64,000 nucleotides of DNA from Aliiglaciecola sp. 3_MG-2023 (GTDB lineage: Bacteria > Pseudomonadota > Gammaproteobacteria > Enterobacterales > Alteromonadaceae). Under the pieces are notes generated by a model that had not been told where the DNA came from, did not search any database, and was given only the letters and a program-made list of their open reading frames with translations. The DNA lies in contig NZ_JAUORV010000019.1 in assembly GCF_030548205.1 (NCBI RefSeq), positions 1 through 64,000 of the forward strand, in the 5' to 3' direction. The position numbers and the translations under genes are program-made. Below are positions 46,307 to 55,534 of this stretch, in pieces; positions within the stretch are counted from its first letter, which is position 1, and each line of letters opens with the position of its first letter.

Positions 46307-47437
46307 TTACTCTCCAATGGTATTAAAACCAAGGCCGTAGAGTGCCTCGGAAATCGGTAAATTTCCAGTTTTTAAGGTCACAGATGCAAATTCTCTTCTT
46401 ATAGCATAGTGTTTTCGGCTATAAACGAAGTCTGCAGCGGATTTTACATCTTGTTTGAATGATTCACTATCCTGTTGAACATTGTAAGTGCTCAAAATTG
46501 CGGCACTGACTTGTTCAAATTTGCTGCTCTGGGACAAGTCTTTTATTTCGATAGTGTCAGCTGGCGGTAAACAGCTTTCAAAATTCAATTTTTGAGGCAA
46601 ATTGAAACGCTGACATAGCTGTTCATATAACATGTAGGTTCCTCTGGCCTTTCCCTCAATGGTATGTCCCGCAATATGGGCAGTAGTTATAGGGCAATAG
46701 GGAACCAAATCAAAATCAATCCCGGGCTCATTTTCCCACACATCCATATTTAATCGCAGTTTCTTACCTTCTTGTAACAGGTTTTTCGCTGCTTGATTGT
46801 CGACTACTTCGCCACGACAAGCGTTGATCAATAACTGCTGGTCTTGTAGCTCGGATAACCTTTTACGATCAAACATGTGGTGAGTTGCATCTTCCCCTTC
46901 TGCGACAAAGGGAACATGTAAACTAATAATGTCACATTGGCAGATTTCCTCTAGTGAGCAGAAAACCCGAGGGTCACCTGCTTTTTGTAACGGGGGATCG
47001 CACAATTTCGTTTTTATGCCCAGTACCTGCAAACGTTTATCCAATTGTGTACCAACATGACCTGCACCAACAATACCAACAGTTTTATTCGCCAAAGCGG
47101 TTAGATCATCTGCATATTCATTTACTAAGCAACTTAGTACGTATTCAGCTACTGCAATGGCATTACAACCCGCTGCGCTGCCCCAAGGAATGGACCTTTT
47201 TTCTAGCATGGGTTTATCAATGTGATCAGAACCTGCGGTTGCAGTGGCAACAAATTTTAGTTTTCGCGCTTTACTAAGTAATTGTTCAGTTACCTTGGTT
47301 GTTGAACGAACTAAGAATACATCAACATCCATAAGATCATCAGGCGTTATTGTTTGACTTGAGAATGACTGAATATCACCAAGGGGTGAGAAAAAATGCT
47401 CGGCGTAGGGCATCGAGTCTTCGTAAAATATTTTCAT
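46307..47437 (-). CDS. pdxB: Erythronate-4-phosphate dehydrogenase
   Basis: Second step of pyridoxal phosphate synthesis. D-2-hydroxyacid dehydrogenase fold: GIVGAGHVGTQLDKRLQVLG is the NAD loop, INACRGEVVDNQA carries the catalytic Arg, and TAHIAGHTIEGKARGT the catalytic His. The C-terminal PdxB dimerisation domain is present (376 residues). It lies 58 bases upstream of asd and 8 bases after a DUF3291 gene. Confidence 0.95.
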   Translation of the reverse strand: MKIFYEDSMPYAEHFFSPLGDIQSFSSQTITPDDLMDVDVFLVRSTTKVTEQLLSKARKLKFVATATAGSDHIDKPMLEKRSIPWGSAAGCNAIAVAEYVLSCLVNEYADDLTALANKTVGIVGAGHVGTQLDKRLQVLGIKTKLCDPPLQKAGDPRVFCSLEEICQCDIISLHVPFVAEGEDATHHMFDRKRLSELQDQQLLINACRGEVVDNQAAKNLLQEGKKLRLNMDVWENEPGIDFDLVPYCPITTAHIAGHTIEGKARGTYMLYEQLCQRFNLPQKLNFESCLPPADTIEIKDLSQSSKFEQVSAAILSTYNVQQDSESFKQDVKSAADFVYSRKHYAIRREFASVTLKTGNLPISEALYGLGFNTIGE

Positions 47438-47445
47438 GACTAACC

Positions 47446-47895
47446 TTATTCCGTTGGTTTAGGATAAACCTGTGAAAACGTAAAAGCGGAGGCGCTAGTG
47501 CCCTGCTCCCGTAATTGGGTTAAACGCGCTAGCGCTTCTGGAATTTCTGGTAAATGCCCCGCTGGGATCCACCACAGCACATAGGTATCTAATCGCTCTG
47601 GTTCAAACCACCTTTTACGCTGTTTGAGGAAGTCCATATGATGAGTTTTAAACATAAAACCTTTTAAGCTCTCCACATCTTCCCAAACCGATAGATTGAC
47701 CAACATATTTGGATCATCAAAATAGTGTATGTTTGTCGCATTACCACTTTCGTCTTTTAACCGCCAAACAAACCCAGCGGATTGCTCTGCCAACGTATTG
47801 ATAGGCTCAAGACCGTCGGCAAACTCTTTCATCACAGCACTTTCCATCGTATCTCGCGCTTTGCCGATATTCAGTTGGGCTAAGTGATAACACAT
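47446..47895 (-). CDS. DUF3291 (EthD/monooxygenase-like) protein
   Basis: 149 residues from the ATG at 47895 (GGAAAA upstream). The frame is open further to 47952, but MCYHLAQLNIGKAR is the normal family start. Ferredoxin-like alpha/beta fold pattern: NMLVNLSVWEDVESLKGFMF and THHMDFLKQRKRWFEP, with the Trp-rich VLWWIPAGHLP. The function is unknown; related domains are heme- or small-molecule-binding monooxygenase-like proteins. It is probably cotranscribed with pdxB. Confidence 0.85.
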   Translation of the reverse strand: MCYHLAQLNIGKARDTMESAVMKEFADGLEPINTLAEQSAGFVWRLKDESGNATNIHYFDDPNMLVNLSVWEDVESLKGFMFKTHHMDFLKQRKRWFEPERLDTYVLWWIPAGHLPEIPEALARLTQLREQGTSASAFTFSQVYPKPTE

Positions 47896-48274
47896 GATTT
47901 TTCCGAATAATTGTTTACCGCTTAGTTTATACCTTTGATTGGGTAAAATCACTACTTGCTAACTAAAGTGGTTATATAGGTTTTAATAGTCAGACTAAAT
48001 GAACTAAAAAAAACAACCTTAATTTCCCGCAAATACAGCGAGTTGTTCGATTCAGTTAGGCGGTGAATAAAATAACTAGAGTAAGACTACTGGTTGTTCA
48101 TACTTAAGCCGTTGCTAAAGGGGAATTGTGAAGTGCCATCTGCGCCAAATTGGATTTAACGCAGATGTCATTTTGGAAAATCCTTACATAACAAGGATGG
48201 AGAACTCAGTGTTGATTTTTCTAATGTGTCTCGGTTTAACTTTTTAAGCCTGCATTTTCAAATTATTGTACCCA
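47896..48274. other. Boundary between the core block and the sugar-utilisation locus
   Basis: No gene. ATCCTT-N7-AAGGAT (around 48179-48197) is a short hairpin that may end the minus-strand sugar operon. No other structure, repeat or tRNA marks the border. Confidence 0.4.
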
Positions 48275-49120
48275 TTAGTTACTCTCAATAACTGTTTGCG
48301 ATTGGTCACCTAAACCTGCAATTCCCAAGGTGATTTTATCGCCAACATTCAAATATAGTGGTGGATTTTGCCCCAGACCGACACCAGGAGGTGTACCTGT
48401 TGAAATAACATCACCGGGCTCTAATGTGCAGAATTGGCTAAGGTAGCTAACAATGAAAGCGGGTTTAAAAATCATCGTTTTGGTATTGCCGTTCTGGAAA
48501 CGTTTTCCATTCACTTCTAGCCACATAGCTAAATTATGAGGATCTGTTATCTCGTCACTGGTAACCAAGTAAGGACCAATGGGACCAAATGAATCACACC
48601 CTTTCCCCTTATCCCACTGATTACCTCGTTCTAACTGAAAGGTTCTCTCGGAAACGTCATTACAAATACAATATCCAGCAATATGCTCCGCAGCATCACT
48701 TTCAGAAACATATGATGCTTTTTTACCGATAACAATAGCTAGTTCAACTTCCCAATCTAACTTATCGCTATTTCGAGGTTTGATAATATCATCATACGGT
48801 CCACAGATTGCGCTAGTAAATTTTGAAAATACTTCGGGTTCTGTGGGAATAGGCATATTGGATTCAGCTGCATGATCTGCGTAGTTAAGCCCGATGCAAA
48901 TAAATTTACCAACCTTATTTACACAAGCCCCTATACGCACATCAGAACTAACTATAGGCAAACTTGATAAATCAAGGCCTCTAATTTTTTCAAGTAAATC
49001 AGGTTGTAACGCCGTACCATCAATATCATCCAAAAAAGAAGATAAGTCGCGAATTTCATTGTTCCCATCTAAAATCCCTGGTGCCTCTTGCCCTTTGGGG
49101 CCAAATCGCAATAATTTCAT
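48275..49120 (-). CDS. Fumarylacetoacetate hydrolase-family enzyme, probable 2,4-diketo-3-deoxy-L-fuconate hydrolase
   Basis: 281 residues. The FAH C-terminal domain has FICIGLNYADHAAESN, PEVFSKFTSAICGPYDDI, LDWEVELAIVIGKKA (metal Glu residues) and GDVISTGTPPGVGLG. In the non-phosphorylating L-fucose route this family splits 2,4-diketo-3-deoxy-L-fuconate to pyruvate and L-lactate. It is the last gene of the operon, 12 bases after the SDR. The same family also includes ureidoglycolate-lyase-annotated proteins and rhamnose-pathway hydrolases; the neighbouring lactate dehydrogenase-like gene supports the lactate-forming role. Confidence 0.82.
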   Translation of the reverse strand: MKLLRFGPKGQEAPGILDGNNEIRDLSSFLDDIDGTALQPDLLEKIRGLDLSSLPIVSSDVRIGACVNKVGKFICIGLNYADHAAESNMPIPTEPEVFSKFTSAICGPYDDIIKPRNSDKLDWEVELAIVIGKKASYVSESDAAEHIAGYCICNDVSERTFQLERGNQWDKGKGCDSFGPIGPYLVTSDEITDPHNLAMWLEVNGKRFQNGNTKTMIFKPAFIVSYLSQFCTLEPGDVISTGTPPGVGLGQNPPLYLNVGDKITLGIAGLGDQSQTVIESN

Positions 49121-49132
49121 TATTAGTTCCTG

Positions 49133-49915
49133 TTAGTTGTTAATGGTGACAAAACCACCGTCTATGGGAAAATTACTTCCGGTAATAAAGCTTGCATCAT
49201 CTGAACATAGATATTTTACCAATTGAGCGACTTCAAAGGGGGTTGCCATCCGACCTATTGGCTGACTTTTGGACAGTTTGTCAAACATTTCCGGTTTGTT
49301 TTCAGGGTAATTTTTGTCTAAATAATTATCAACAAATGGCGTGTGAACACGAGCGGGGGCTACACAATTGCAACGAATGCCATCATTAATATAATCCTTA
49401 GCAATTGAATACGTCATGGTTAGCACTGCACCTTTACTCATTGAATATGCAAACCGATCTGAAATACCTACACTTGAAGCAATAGACGCCATATTGACTA
49501 TGACACCAGACTGTTGTTTTTTCATGTGAGAAATCGCCGCAAACGCGCAGTTATATACCCCCTTCACATTCACCTGAAACACTTTATCCAACTCACTTTC
49601 AGTTGTTTCCTCTAGGGTTCCTATTGATCCAATTCCTGCATTATTAACCAAAATATCAATGCTACCGTGTTGCTGGACGACTTGTTCAAAAGCCTGTTTA
49701 GCTTGTTCATGATGGGTGACATCTAACGTTACTCCTTGGGCATCACCGCCTGCAGACATGATATTTTGCACAGCTTCAGCACTAGCTTCTGCTGATAAAT
49801 CCACGACAATAACTTTATGTCCCACCGCTGCCAATGCCTTGCAAATAGCCAGACCAATACCACTTCCTCCACCAGTGACGATAGATACTTTTTGCTTATT
49901 CATGTGTTTTTTCAT
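49133..49915 (-). CDS. SDR dehydrogenase, probable 2-keto-3-deoxy-L-fuconate dehydrogenase
   Basis: 260 residues. TGGGSGIGLAICKAL is the NAD loop, NNAGIGSIG follows, and the active site is NMASIASS with YSMSKGAV. The PARVHTPFVDNYL substrate loop differs from FabG. Known enzymes of this type oxidise C4 of 2-keto-3-deoxy-L-fuconate. A second ATG four codons in (MNKQKVSIVTGG) is an equally possible start, and neither has a clear ribosome binding site. The assignment rests on the pathway context. Confidence 0.8.
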   Translation of the reverse strand: MKKHMNKQKVSIVTGGGSGIGLAICKALAAVGHKVIVVDLSAEASAEAVQNIMSAGGDAQGVTLDVTHHEQAKQAFEQVVQQHGSIDILVNNAGIGSIGTLEETTESELDKVFQVNVKGVYNCAFAAISHMKKQQSGVIVNMASIASSVGISDRFAYSMSKGAVLTMTYSIAKDYINDGIRCNCVAPARVHTPFVDNYLDKNYPENKPEMFDKLSKSQPIGRMATPFEVAQLVKYLCSDDASFITGSNFPIDGGFVTINN

Positions 49916-49926
49916 AGCGTTTTATT

Positions 49927-50784
49927 TTACTTACCTAAGTTATAAAATTCTGTTGCGGTACCAGACCAAAAACGTTGCTGCTCTATCAAACTTAGCGGCT
50001 CAACTAGTTTTTGAGAAATGTGTAACCAATCTGCATAGTTACTCTGCAAATTCAACACCGGCCAATCGCTTCCCCACATCATTCGGTTTGCACCAAAAAC
50101 CTGATATACATGATTAAAATAGGGTTTGAAATCACTTACACTTTGTTGTTCTGCATTCGCTTCTAAGGTGAGACCTGAGACTTTAATAAATATATTTTTG
50201 AGAGTTGCAAAACTGCTGATAGCTAGCGCCCATTCAACAAATTCGCATTCTGCTATGTTGGGCTTAGCACAGTGGTCAATCACTATTTTTAAATTTGGAT
50301 ATTGCACCGCAAGTTTATTTATCGCTGATAAATGCCCTATACGCACTAAAGCATCAAACCTGAGGTTGTGCTTAGTGAGATGTTCAAAAATGGGTTGGAA
50401 GTCTGGATTCAAAATCCAATTTACATCATCCATATCTTGTAACATGGGGCGCACACCTTTAAACGCGGGATGAGTCGCCAAAAATGCTAAACGCTTGAGA
50501 ACATTGTCGATGTCAGACTCGAAATCGATCCAACCAACAACCGCAGAAATCCCCTCAACCTCGGACTTAGATAACAAATAATCGGTTTCTGCGTCTGTCT
50601 CAGCAGCTTGAATAACGACCGCTTTATACACAGTTATTGGTTGACTTTGTAAGTGGTAATCTTGGGGACTAAAATCCTGATACAACGTAGTTATTTCAGG
50701 TGTCAACCAATGATAATCACCTCGTTTTAGTTGCCAAATATGAAAATGGCTGTCAACGATATACTGATCTTCGTTGTATGCCAT
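49927..50784 (-). CDS. Amidohydrolase-family lactonase, probable L-fuconolactonase
   Basis: 285 residues, TIM-barrel amidohydrolase-2 type. VDSHFHIWQLKRGDYHWL carries the HxH metal motif, GVRPMLQDMDD and KIVIDHCAKPNI the central His, and MMWGSDWPVLNL the C-terminal Asp. This layout is that of L-fuconolactonase/L-rhamnonolactonase. Its ATG directly follows the stop of the aldo/keto reductase gene. The role would be opening L-fucono-1,4-lactone to L-fuconate. Confidence 0.85.
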   Translation of the reverse strand: MAYNEDQYIVDSHFHIWQLKRGDYHWLTPEITTLYQDFSPQDYHLQSQPITVYKAVVIQAAETDAETDYLLSKSEVEGISAVVGWIDFESDIDNVLKRLAFLATHPAFKGVRPMLQDMDDVNWILNPDFQPIFEHLTKHNLRFDALVRIGHLSAINKLAVQYPNLKIVIDHCAKPNIAECEFVEWALAISSFATLKNIFIKVSGLTLEANAEQQSVSDFKPYFNHVYQVFGANRMMWGSDWPVLNLQSNYADWLHISQKLVEPLSLIEQQRFWSGTATEFYNLGK

Positions 50785-51822
50785 TTAATTGTTTCCTTTA
50801 GGCAAAGGGGCTTGAGCATGGATTAGTTCCTTTGCTTTTAACTTCAACCAAAACCCTTGAGGTATGGTTTCTTTAAACAAAGCAATGGTTTGTTCCATTC
50901 GAGCAGCACTGTCAATGCCCGGTATGACTGTTGCAACAGCTGTATGAGCTAAAGGAAATTGTAGGGCCGCTGCGGGTAGATTCACGTTAAACTCTGCACA
51001 CACAGCTTCAATTTGTGCAACTTTCTCGATAATGGATTTAGGCGCGGGCTGATAATTATAATAAGGCACCGAGCTACCTTTCACACCTGTTGCCAAAATA
51101 CCGGAATTGTATGGGCCCCCTAAAATAATTGATGCACCGTGCTGTTCACATTTCGGTAAGAAACCGGTTAAAGCATCTTGTTCTATTAAGGAGTACCGAC
51201 CTGCTAATAAAAAACAATCAAACTGTGCAAAATCCATGACCCGCTCGCAAATTTCGGTTTCATTGACGCCTAAACCGATAGCTTTTATCGAGCCTTGCGA
51301 GCGCAACTCATCTAGAGCACGATACCCACTAGACGTAAATTGTTTATAATAAAAAGTATCTTTATCACCATGAGTACTTTTTCCAATATCATGCACTAAC
51401 AAAATATCAACTTGCGCCAATCCTAGTCTTTGCAGACTATCTTCATATGACCGCATAATGCCACTGTAGGTATAATCATAATGAGCATCAAAAGGCATCG
51501 GTGTTTCGAAACCATAACGCGGTTCACCAACATTTGCATGACGATCTGGCGTTAACATTCTGCCTACTTTAGTCGATACAAAGTAATCAGATTTTGGCAA
51601 TGTTCGTAACGCGTCTCCTAACCTTCTCTCACTAAGCCCTAAGCCATATCTGGGCGCAGTATCAAATAATTGAATACCTTGTTTGATAGCTGCTTGCACA
51701 GTGAACCGCGCGTCACTGTCAGATATAGCCTGATACAGATTGCCAAGTGACGCACCGCCAAACCCCAACATCGGTACCTGTAATTCTGTATTACCAATTG
51801 ATTTAGTTGCAATTTTGGTCAT
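50785..51822 (-). CDS. Aldo/keto reductase, probable L-fucose (D-threo-aldose) 1-dehydrogenase
   Basis: 345 residues, (alpha/beta)8 aldo/keto reductase. Catalytic tetrad visible as Asp54 and Tyr59 (FDTAPRYGLGLSE), Lys85 (STKVGR) and His144 (LLVHDIG). The sequence style (MLGFGGASLGNLY, NVGEPRYGFETPMPFDAHYDY) is that of D-threo-aldose 1-dehydrogenases, which oxidise L-fucose to its lactone with NAD(P). First enzymatic step in the proposed pathway; abuts the lactonase gene. Confidence 0.85.
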   Translation of the reverse strand: MTKIATKSIGNTELQVPMLGFGGASLGNLYQAISDSDARFTVQAAIKQGIQLFDTAPRYGLGLSERRLGDALRTLPKSDYFVSTKVGRMLTPDRHANVGEPRYGFETPMPFDAHYDYTYSGIMRSYEDSLQRLGLAQVDILLVHDIGKSTHGDKDTFYYKQFTSSGYRALDELRSQGSIKAIGLGVNETEICERVMDFAQFDCFLLAGRYSLIEQDALTGFLPKCEQHGASIILGGPYNSGILATGVKGSSVPYYNYQPAPKSIIEKVAQIEAVCAEFNVNLPAAALQFPLAHTAVATVIPGIDSAARMEQTIALFKETIPQGFWLKLKAKELIHAQAPLPKGNN

Positions 51823-51834
51823 TATCTTTCTCGG

Positions 51835-52983
51835 CTAGTCGACTAGATACTGCGGTAAGTCAGAGACCTGCGCACAGCCCAGTTGATTCATAATTTGTGT
51901 CAGTTGTGTACTAAGCGCATTGATAGCGTGATACCCCCCTTTTTTACCCAAAGCACCTACTGCATATACGAATGGTCGTCCTAGAAATGTAAAGTCAGCG
52001 CCGAGTGCTAAAGCACTGGCAATATTAGTTCCACTTCGAAGACCACTATCCATCATTATTTTAATTTGGCTTTTGTACTTTTCACTGATAACTTGCAAAG
52101 GTTTGACAGGCGACTCACCGGCATCAAGTTGACGACCTCCGTGATTTGAAATAATTACTCCGTCAGCTCCTAATTCAATGGCACTTTTCACATCGTTCTC
52201 GTTAATTAACCCTTTTATGACTAATGGACCTTTCCAAAAATCTCTGATCGGTTTTAAACCTTCTATGTCAACTCTTCCCATTACAGTTTGATTCATAAAG
52301 GCAGCTAATTGATCAACTGGCATATTTGGCGGCATATAAGGTTTGAGAGTTTGCATTTCAGGCTTGCCAGCTAGTGCTGTTTCAATAAACCAACTTGGGC
52401 GGCTGAGCATTTGCAGTATATTTTTAATGGTCATTTTGGGAGGCATAGCTAAACCATTTTTGATATCTCTTGGTCGATAACCAAAAGTAGGTACATCGAC
52501 AGTTACCACGAGAACTGGATACCCAGCCAATTTAATTCTTTCAAGTAAATTTTGACGAATTTCCTTATCAGTTGGGTTATATAACTGGAACCAAGCCTTA
52601 CCTTCTGAAATTTCGGCGATTGTTTCAAGGGATGCCGATGATACGGTGCTCAAAATGTACGGGATGTTCTTATCAGCAGCAGACTTTGCTAAAATTTCGG
52701 GGGCCTTGGGCCACATAAGTCCTTGTAAACCTACAGGTGCTATACCAAACGGCGCACTGTATGTTTGACCAAATAGATCAACATCTAAAATACTGCTTTC
52801 AAATGGTTTGAGAAACTCACTGCGCAATTGTACCGCTTCAATATCAAGCCGATTACGCTTTACGCTTATTTCTTCCATACAGCCACCGATTAGGTAATCA
52901 TAAGCAAATCCAGGCATTCTTTTCTTCGCATGGGCTTTTAAGTCTTCAATACCGGGAAACCTTGGATCAAAAAAGTCGTTCAT
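51835..52983 (-). CDS. FMN-dependent alpha-hydroxyacid dehydrogenase, probable L-lactate dehydrogenase
   Basis: 382 residues, LldD/glycolate-oxidase fold. PFGIAPVGLQGLMWP starts the FMN site, VTVDVPTFGYRPRDIKNG carries the substrate region, and ISNHGGRQLDAGESP holds the catalytic His and Arg. SGLRSGTNIASALALGADFTFLGRPF binds the FMN phosphate. In this operon it would oxidise the L-lactate released by the FAH-family hydrolase to pyruvate. An oxidase using O2 is possible. Confidence 0.85.
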   Translation of the reverse strand: MNDFFDPRFPGIEDLKAHAKKRMPGFAYDYLIGGCMEEISVKRNRLDIEAVQLRSEFLKPFESSILDVDLFGQTYSAPFGIAPVGLQGLMWPKAPEILAKSAADKNIPYILSTVSSASLETIAEISEGKAWFQLYNPTDKEIRQNLLERIKLAGYPVLVVTVDVPTFGYRPRDIKNGLAMPPKMTIKNILQMLSRPSWFIETALAGKPEMQTLKPYMPPNMPVDQLAAFMNQTVMGRVDIEGLKPIRDFWKGPLVIKGLINENDVKSAIELGADGVIISNHGGRQLDAGESPVKPLQVISEKYKSQIKIMMDSGLRSGTNIASALALGADFTFLGRPFVYAVGALGKKGGYHAINALSTQLTQIMNQLGCAQVSDLPQYLVD

Positions 52984-52991
52984 TGGTACCC

Positions 52992-55469
52992 TTATTCAAC
53001 TGTGGTTTTAAACTTGAAATCACCATGTAAGATCATGGTTCCCCAATTTTTTAACCATGTCGGTTTGTTTCTGTCACCAGACCACCAATTCTCATGATGA
53101 ATATTTCCCCAATTCCCCTCACCGTCATGTTTATTATCTAAATCTGCAATGGCAATATTAAGACCCATTCTTGTAGTAGGCATATCTGCGTGCCAAAATT
53201 CACCCGGTGCAATTTCTAAAGTCGGATTAGGTTTAATTCGCCATTCAATGGTGTAGCCTTTGTTATTTGATTTTATCTGAACCTTTGCTTCCATCGCTTT
53301 TTCTAAAATCCACTTTTGGTAGTTGTTCCAAGCACTCTCTATGGAACGTTCTTCACCTTCCAATAAACCGCCTTGACCAATGCCATTAAGCCTAGATTTA
53401 TGAGTACTCACTACCATCTGCCAACTATGTCCGTTTCCCTTATTAAGCTCCTCGTCCTCTTCACGCCATTGGTTTTCGGCATTGATTAACACTTCTACGC
53501 CATCACCAAACCAAGGAAAACCATCTCGTGTTAACTCGTGAGCTTTATCATTTTCATTTGGCAACCATCTTTTTGTATCAAATCCATAAAGCAGGTTGTC
53601 ATTGACATCAAAAGCAAAATAGAGATATTCACCGTCATGCTTTATCCATACACTACCATTTAGATCACTCGTGTCTTTAACTGGTGAAAACTGTGAAGTC
53701 CAGTGCTCAATTCCACTTAGTTTTGTTGCGTCTGCATATTCACCTTGGCTGATATATCCATCGAAAGTTGGACTTGAACCTCGGTAAACCGACACTTCCG
53801 GTAAGGGAGGAATGTCGACTTGTTTGTTTCCATTCGTTTTGAGAGAAGGTGTTGAATCGTTTTGACTGGCAAGAATTTCAAAGCCGGCATATAGTGAGAC
53901 CATCACTAAAGCAAGTATTGCCCATGCTCGCCAAATATTCTTTGATTGTTTTTTAGATTTACTGGTAGCTTTTCTCGCCATTTCTTTAAAGCTAGGTAGT
54001 AACTCTTCTTCAGAGGAATGCTGCGTTAATAGCGAGAGCACTACCGTTAATAACGAAGTAAACAAGAAAAGCAGAAAAGACAATGTTAGAAAATGTGGCC
54101 AGGCCTCAAAAAGCCCCAATGTATTGCCATTTACACTTAATAAACCAACTGTGACACAGGTAATACAACCAATAACGAAACTATATATTGCCGCCGTAGT
54201 CGTAACCCGCTGCCAAAATAAGCCAATTAAAAATAATGTGGTTAGTGGTGGGGCTAAAAAAGCAATCAAACTTTGCAACAACTCAAACAAATTACTCGCT
54301 ACCCCTTCCATGGCAATGGCCCAGACAAACGCCAAGACACTAGCTACGACCGTCACGATACGCCCTACAAGCCTGGTTTCTGGTAACGAAAGTGGCTTGC
54401 CTTTTTTGAATATGGGTTCGTAAAAATCTAAGGTGAATATAGTACTAAACGAATTTAATCCTGAATCTAAGGTACTGATTAACGCAGCCATTAAAACTGC
54501 AATCATCAACCCTCTAAATCCTACAGGCATATACTCGCTGACCATAGAAATAAACGCGCCATCGGTATTTTCAATACCTGGATTGAGGATATAGAACAAA
54601 ATACCTGGCAGAATAAAGATAAAAGGAGGAAGAATTTTTAATGCGGCAGCAAGGAAAACACCTTTTTGTGCTGTTGGTAGATCTTTTGCTGCAAAGACAC
54701 GCTGTACGATGGTTTGGTCAGTACACCAAAACCAAACTGCCATAATTGGATACCCTAAAATAAATGCAGTCCAGGGAACCTCTTCTGATTCTAAGTCAAT
54801 TAACGACCAATACTCAGGTGGTGCTTTGCTAACAAGCTCCCCCACACCACCCACTTCATACAGGCCAATTAAAGTCAATGCGGCCATGCCGACAATCATT
54901 AACACAGTTTGGAATGCGTCAGTGACAATAACCGCGGCTAAGCCTCCCACTACGGTAAAACTGGTGGCAATAACCAGCAACAATAAAACAGACTGCCACA
55001 ACTCCCAGCCAGTAAATTGTGAAAACAGTAACCCGCCAACATATAACCCGCCGCCAAGCCAAACAACGACAACTGTTAATAACGAATAAGCGGTTAATAA
55101 TCGATACATGGTCTCGCCGAACCGGCGTTTGATAATTTGCGGAATGGTTGTGACATTTAAACTTAAATAATAAGGCGTAAATACCATCGCCAGTAGTAGC
55201 ATAAATATCCATGCCATCCACTCAAAGTTAGCAATCAACATACCGGAGCCATATGCTGCACCGAAACTGGCAATTAGAAATGAAGGGCCAATATTTGTCC
55301 CCCAAATAGACATCCCAATACTGGCAAAGCCGACACTTTTATCTCCAACAAAGAGTGAAGCATCTTTTGATTGCCTTAACGAAACAAATAGCCCTACGGC
55401 CATTAAAAGAATGACGTAAATAGCTATGACAAAATAATCGAGAGAGTGGAGTGATACTTCTACATTCAT
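52992..55469 (-). CDS. Sodium:solute symporter fused to a C-terminal CBM9-like domain
   Basis: 825 residues. Residues 1-480 are an SSS-family transporter with about 13 helices, including the sodium-site helix ALISTLDSGLNSFSTIF (330-346) and an SGLT-like WFWCTDQTIVQRVFAAKD. A basic linker (490-512) and one more helix (513-532, AWAILALVMVSLYAGFEIL) lead to about 290 residues with the CBM9-like/DOMON-type pattern: PTFDGYISQGEYADATKL, VWIKHDGEYLYFAFDVND, WFGDGVEVLINAE, TIEWRIKPNPTLEI. The extra helix should place this domain on the opposite side from the linker, probably in the periplasm. The expected cargo is L-fucose or an oligosaccharide. Confidence 0.9.
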   Translation of the reverse strand: MNVEVSLHSLDYFVIAIYVILLMAVGLFVSLRQSKDASLFVGDKSVGFASIGMSIWGTNIGPSFLIASFGAAYGSGMLIANFEWMAWIFMLLLAMVFTPYYLSLNVTTIPQIIKRRFGETMYRLLTAYSLLTVVVVWLGGGLYVGGLLFSQFTGWELWQSVLLLLVIATSFTVVGGLAAVIVTDAFQTVLMIVGMAALTLIGLYEVGGVGELVSKAPPEYWSLIDLESEEVPWTAFILGYPIMAVWFWCTDQTIVQRVFAAKDLPTAQKGVFLAAALKILPPFIFILPGILFYILNPGIENTDGAFISMVSEYMPVGFRGLMIAVLMAALISTLDSGLNSFSTIFTLDFYEPIFKKGKPLSLPETRLVGRIVTVVASVLAFVWAIAMEGVASNLFELLQSLIAFLAPPLTTLFLIGLFWQRVTTTAAIYSFVIGCITCVTVGLLSVNGNTLGLFEAWPHFLTLSFLLFLFTSLLTVVLSLLTQHSSEEELLPSFKEMARKATSKSKKQSKNIWRAWAILALVMVSLYAGFEILASQNDSTPSLKTNGNKQVDIPPLPEVSVYRGSSPTFDGYISQGEYADATKLSGIEHWTSQFSPVKDTSDLNGSVWIKHDGEYLYFAFDVNDNLLYGFDTKRWLPNENDKAHELTRDGFPWFGDGVEVLINAENQWREEDEELNKGNGHSWQMVVSTHKSRLNGIGQGGLLEGEERSIESAWNNYQKWILEKAMEAKVQIKSNNKGYTIEWRIKPNPTLEIAPGEFWHADMPTTRMGLNIAIADLDNKHDGEGNWGNIHHENWWSGDRNKPTWLKNWGTMILHGDFKFKTTVE

Positions 55470-55488
55470 GATGATTTGATTACATATT

Positions 55489-55514
55489 GAGTGTCCCTAT
55501 GAACAGGGACACTC
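55489..55514. other. Perfect 10-bp hairpin between receptor and transporter genes
   Basis: GAGTGTCCCT (55489-55498) and AGGGACACTC (55505-55514) with loop ATGAAC, in the 65-base gap between the TonB receptor stop and the symporter start. It has no T run, so it is more likely an RNA-stability or partial-attenuation element that allows high receptor and lower enzyme expression. Confidence 0.75.
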
Positions 55515-55534
55515 GTTCTATGTATATTCCTTAA

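Noticed and set aside
54919-55221. 100-codon frame within the symporter gene
   Set aside because: Shifted frame of the transporter without its own signals.
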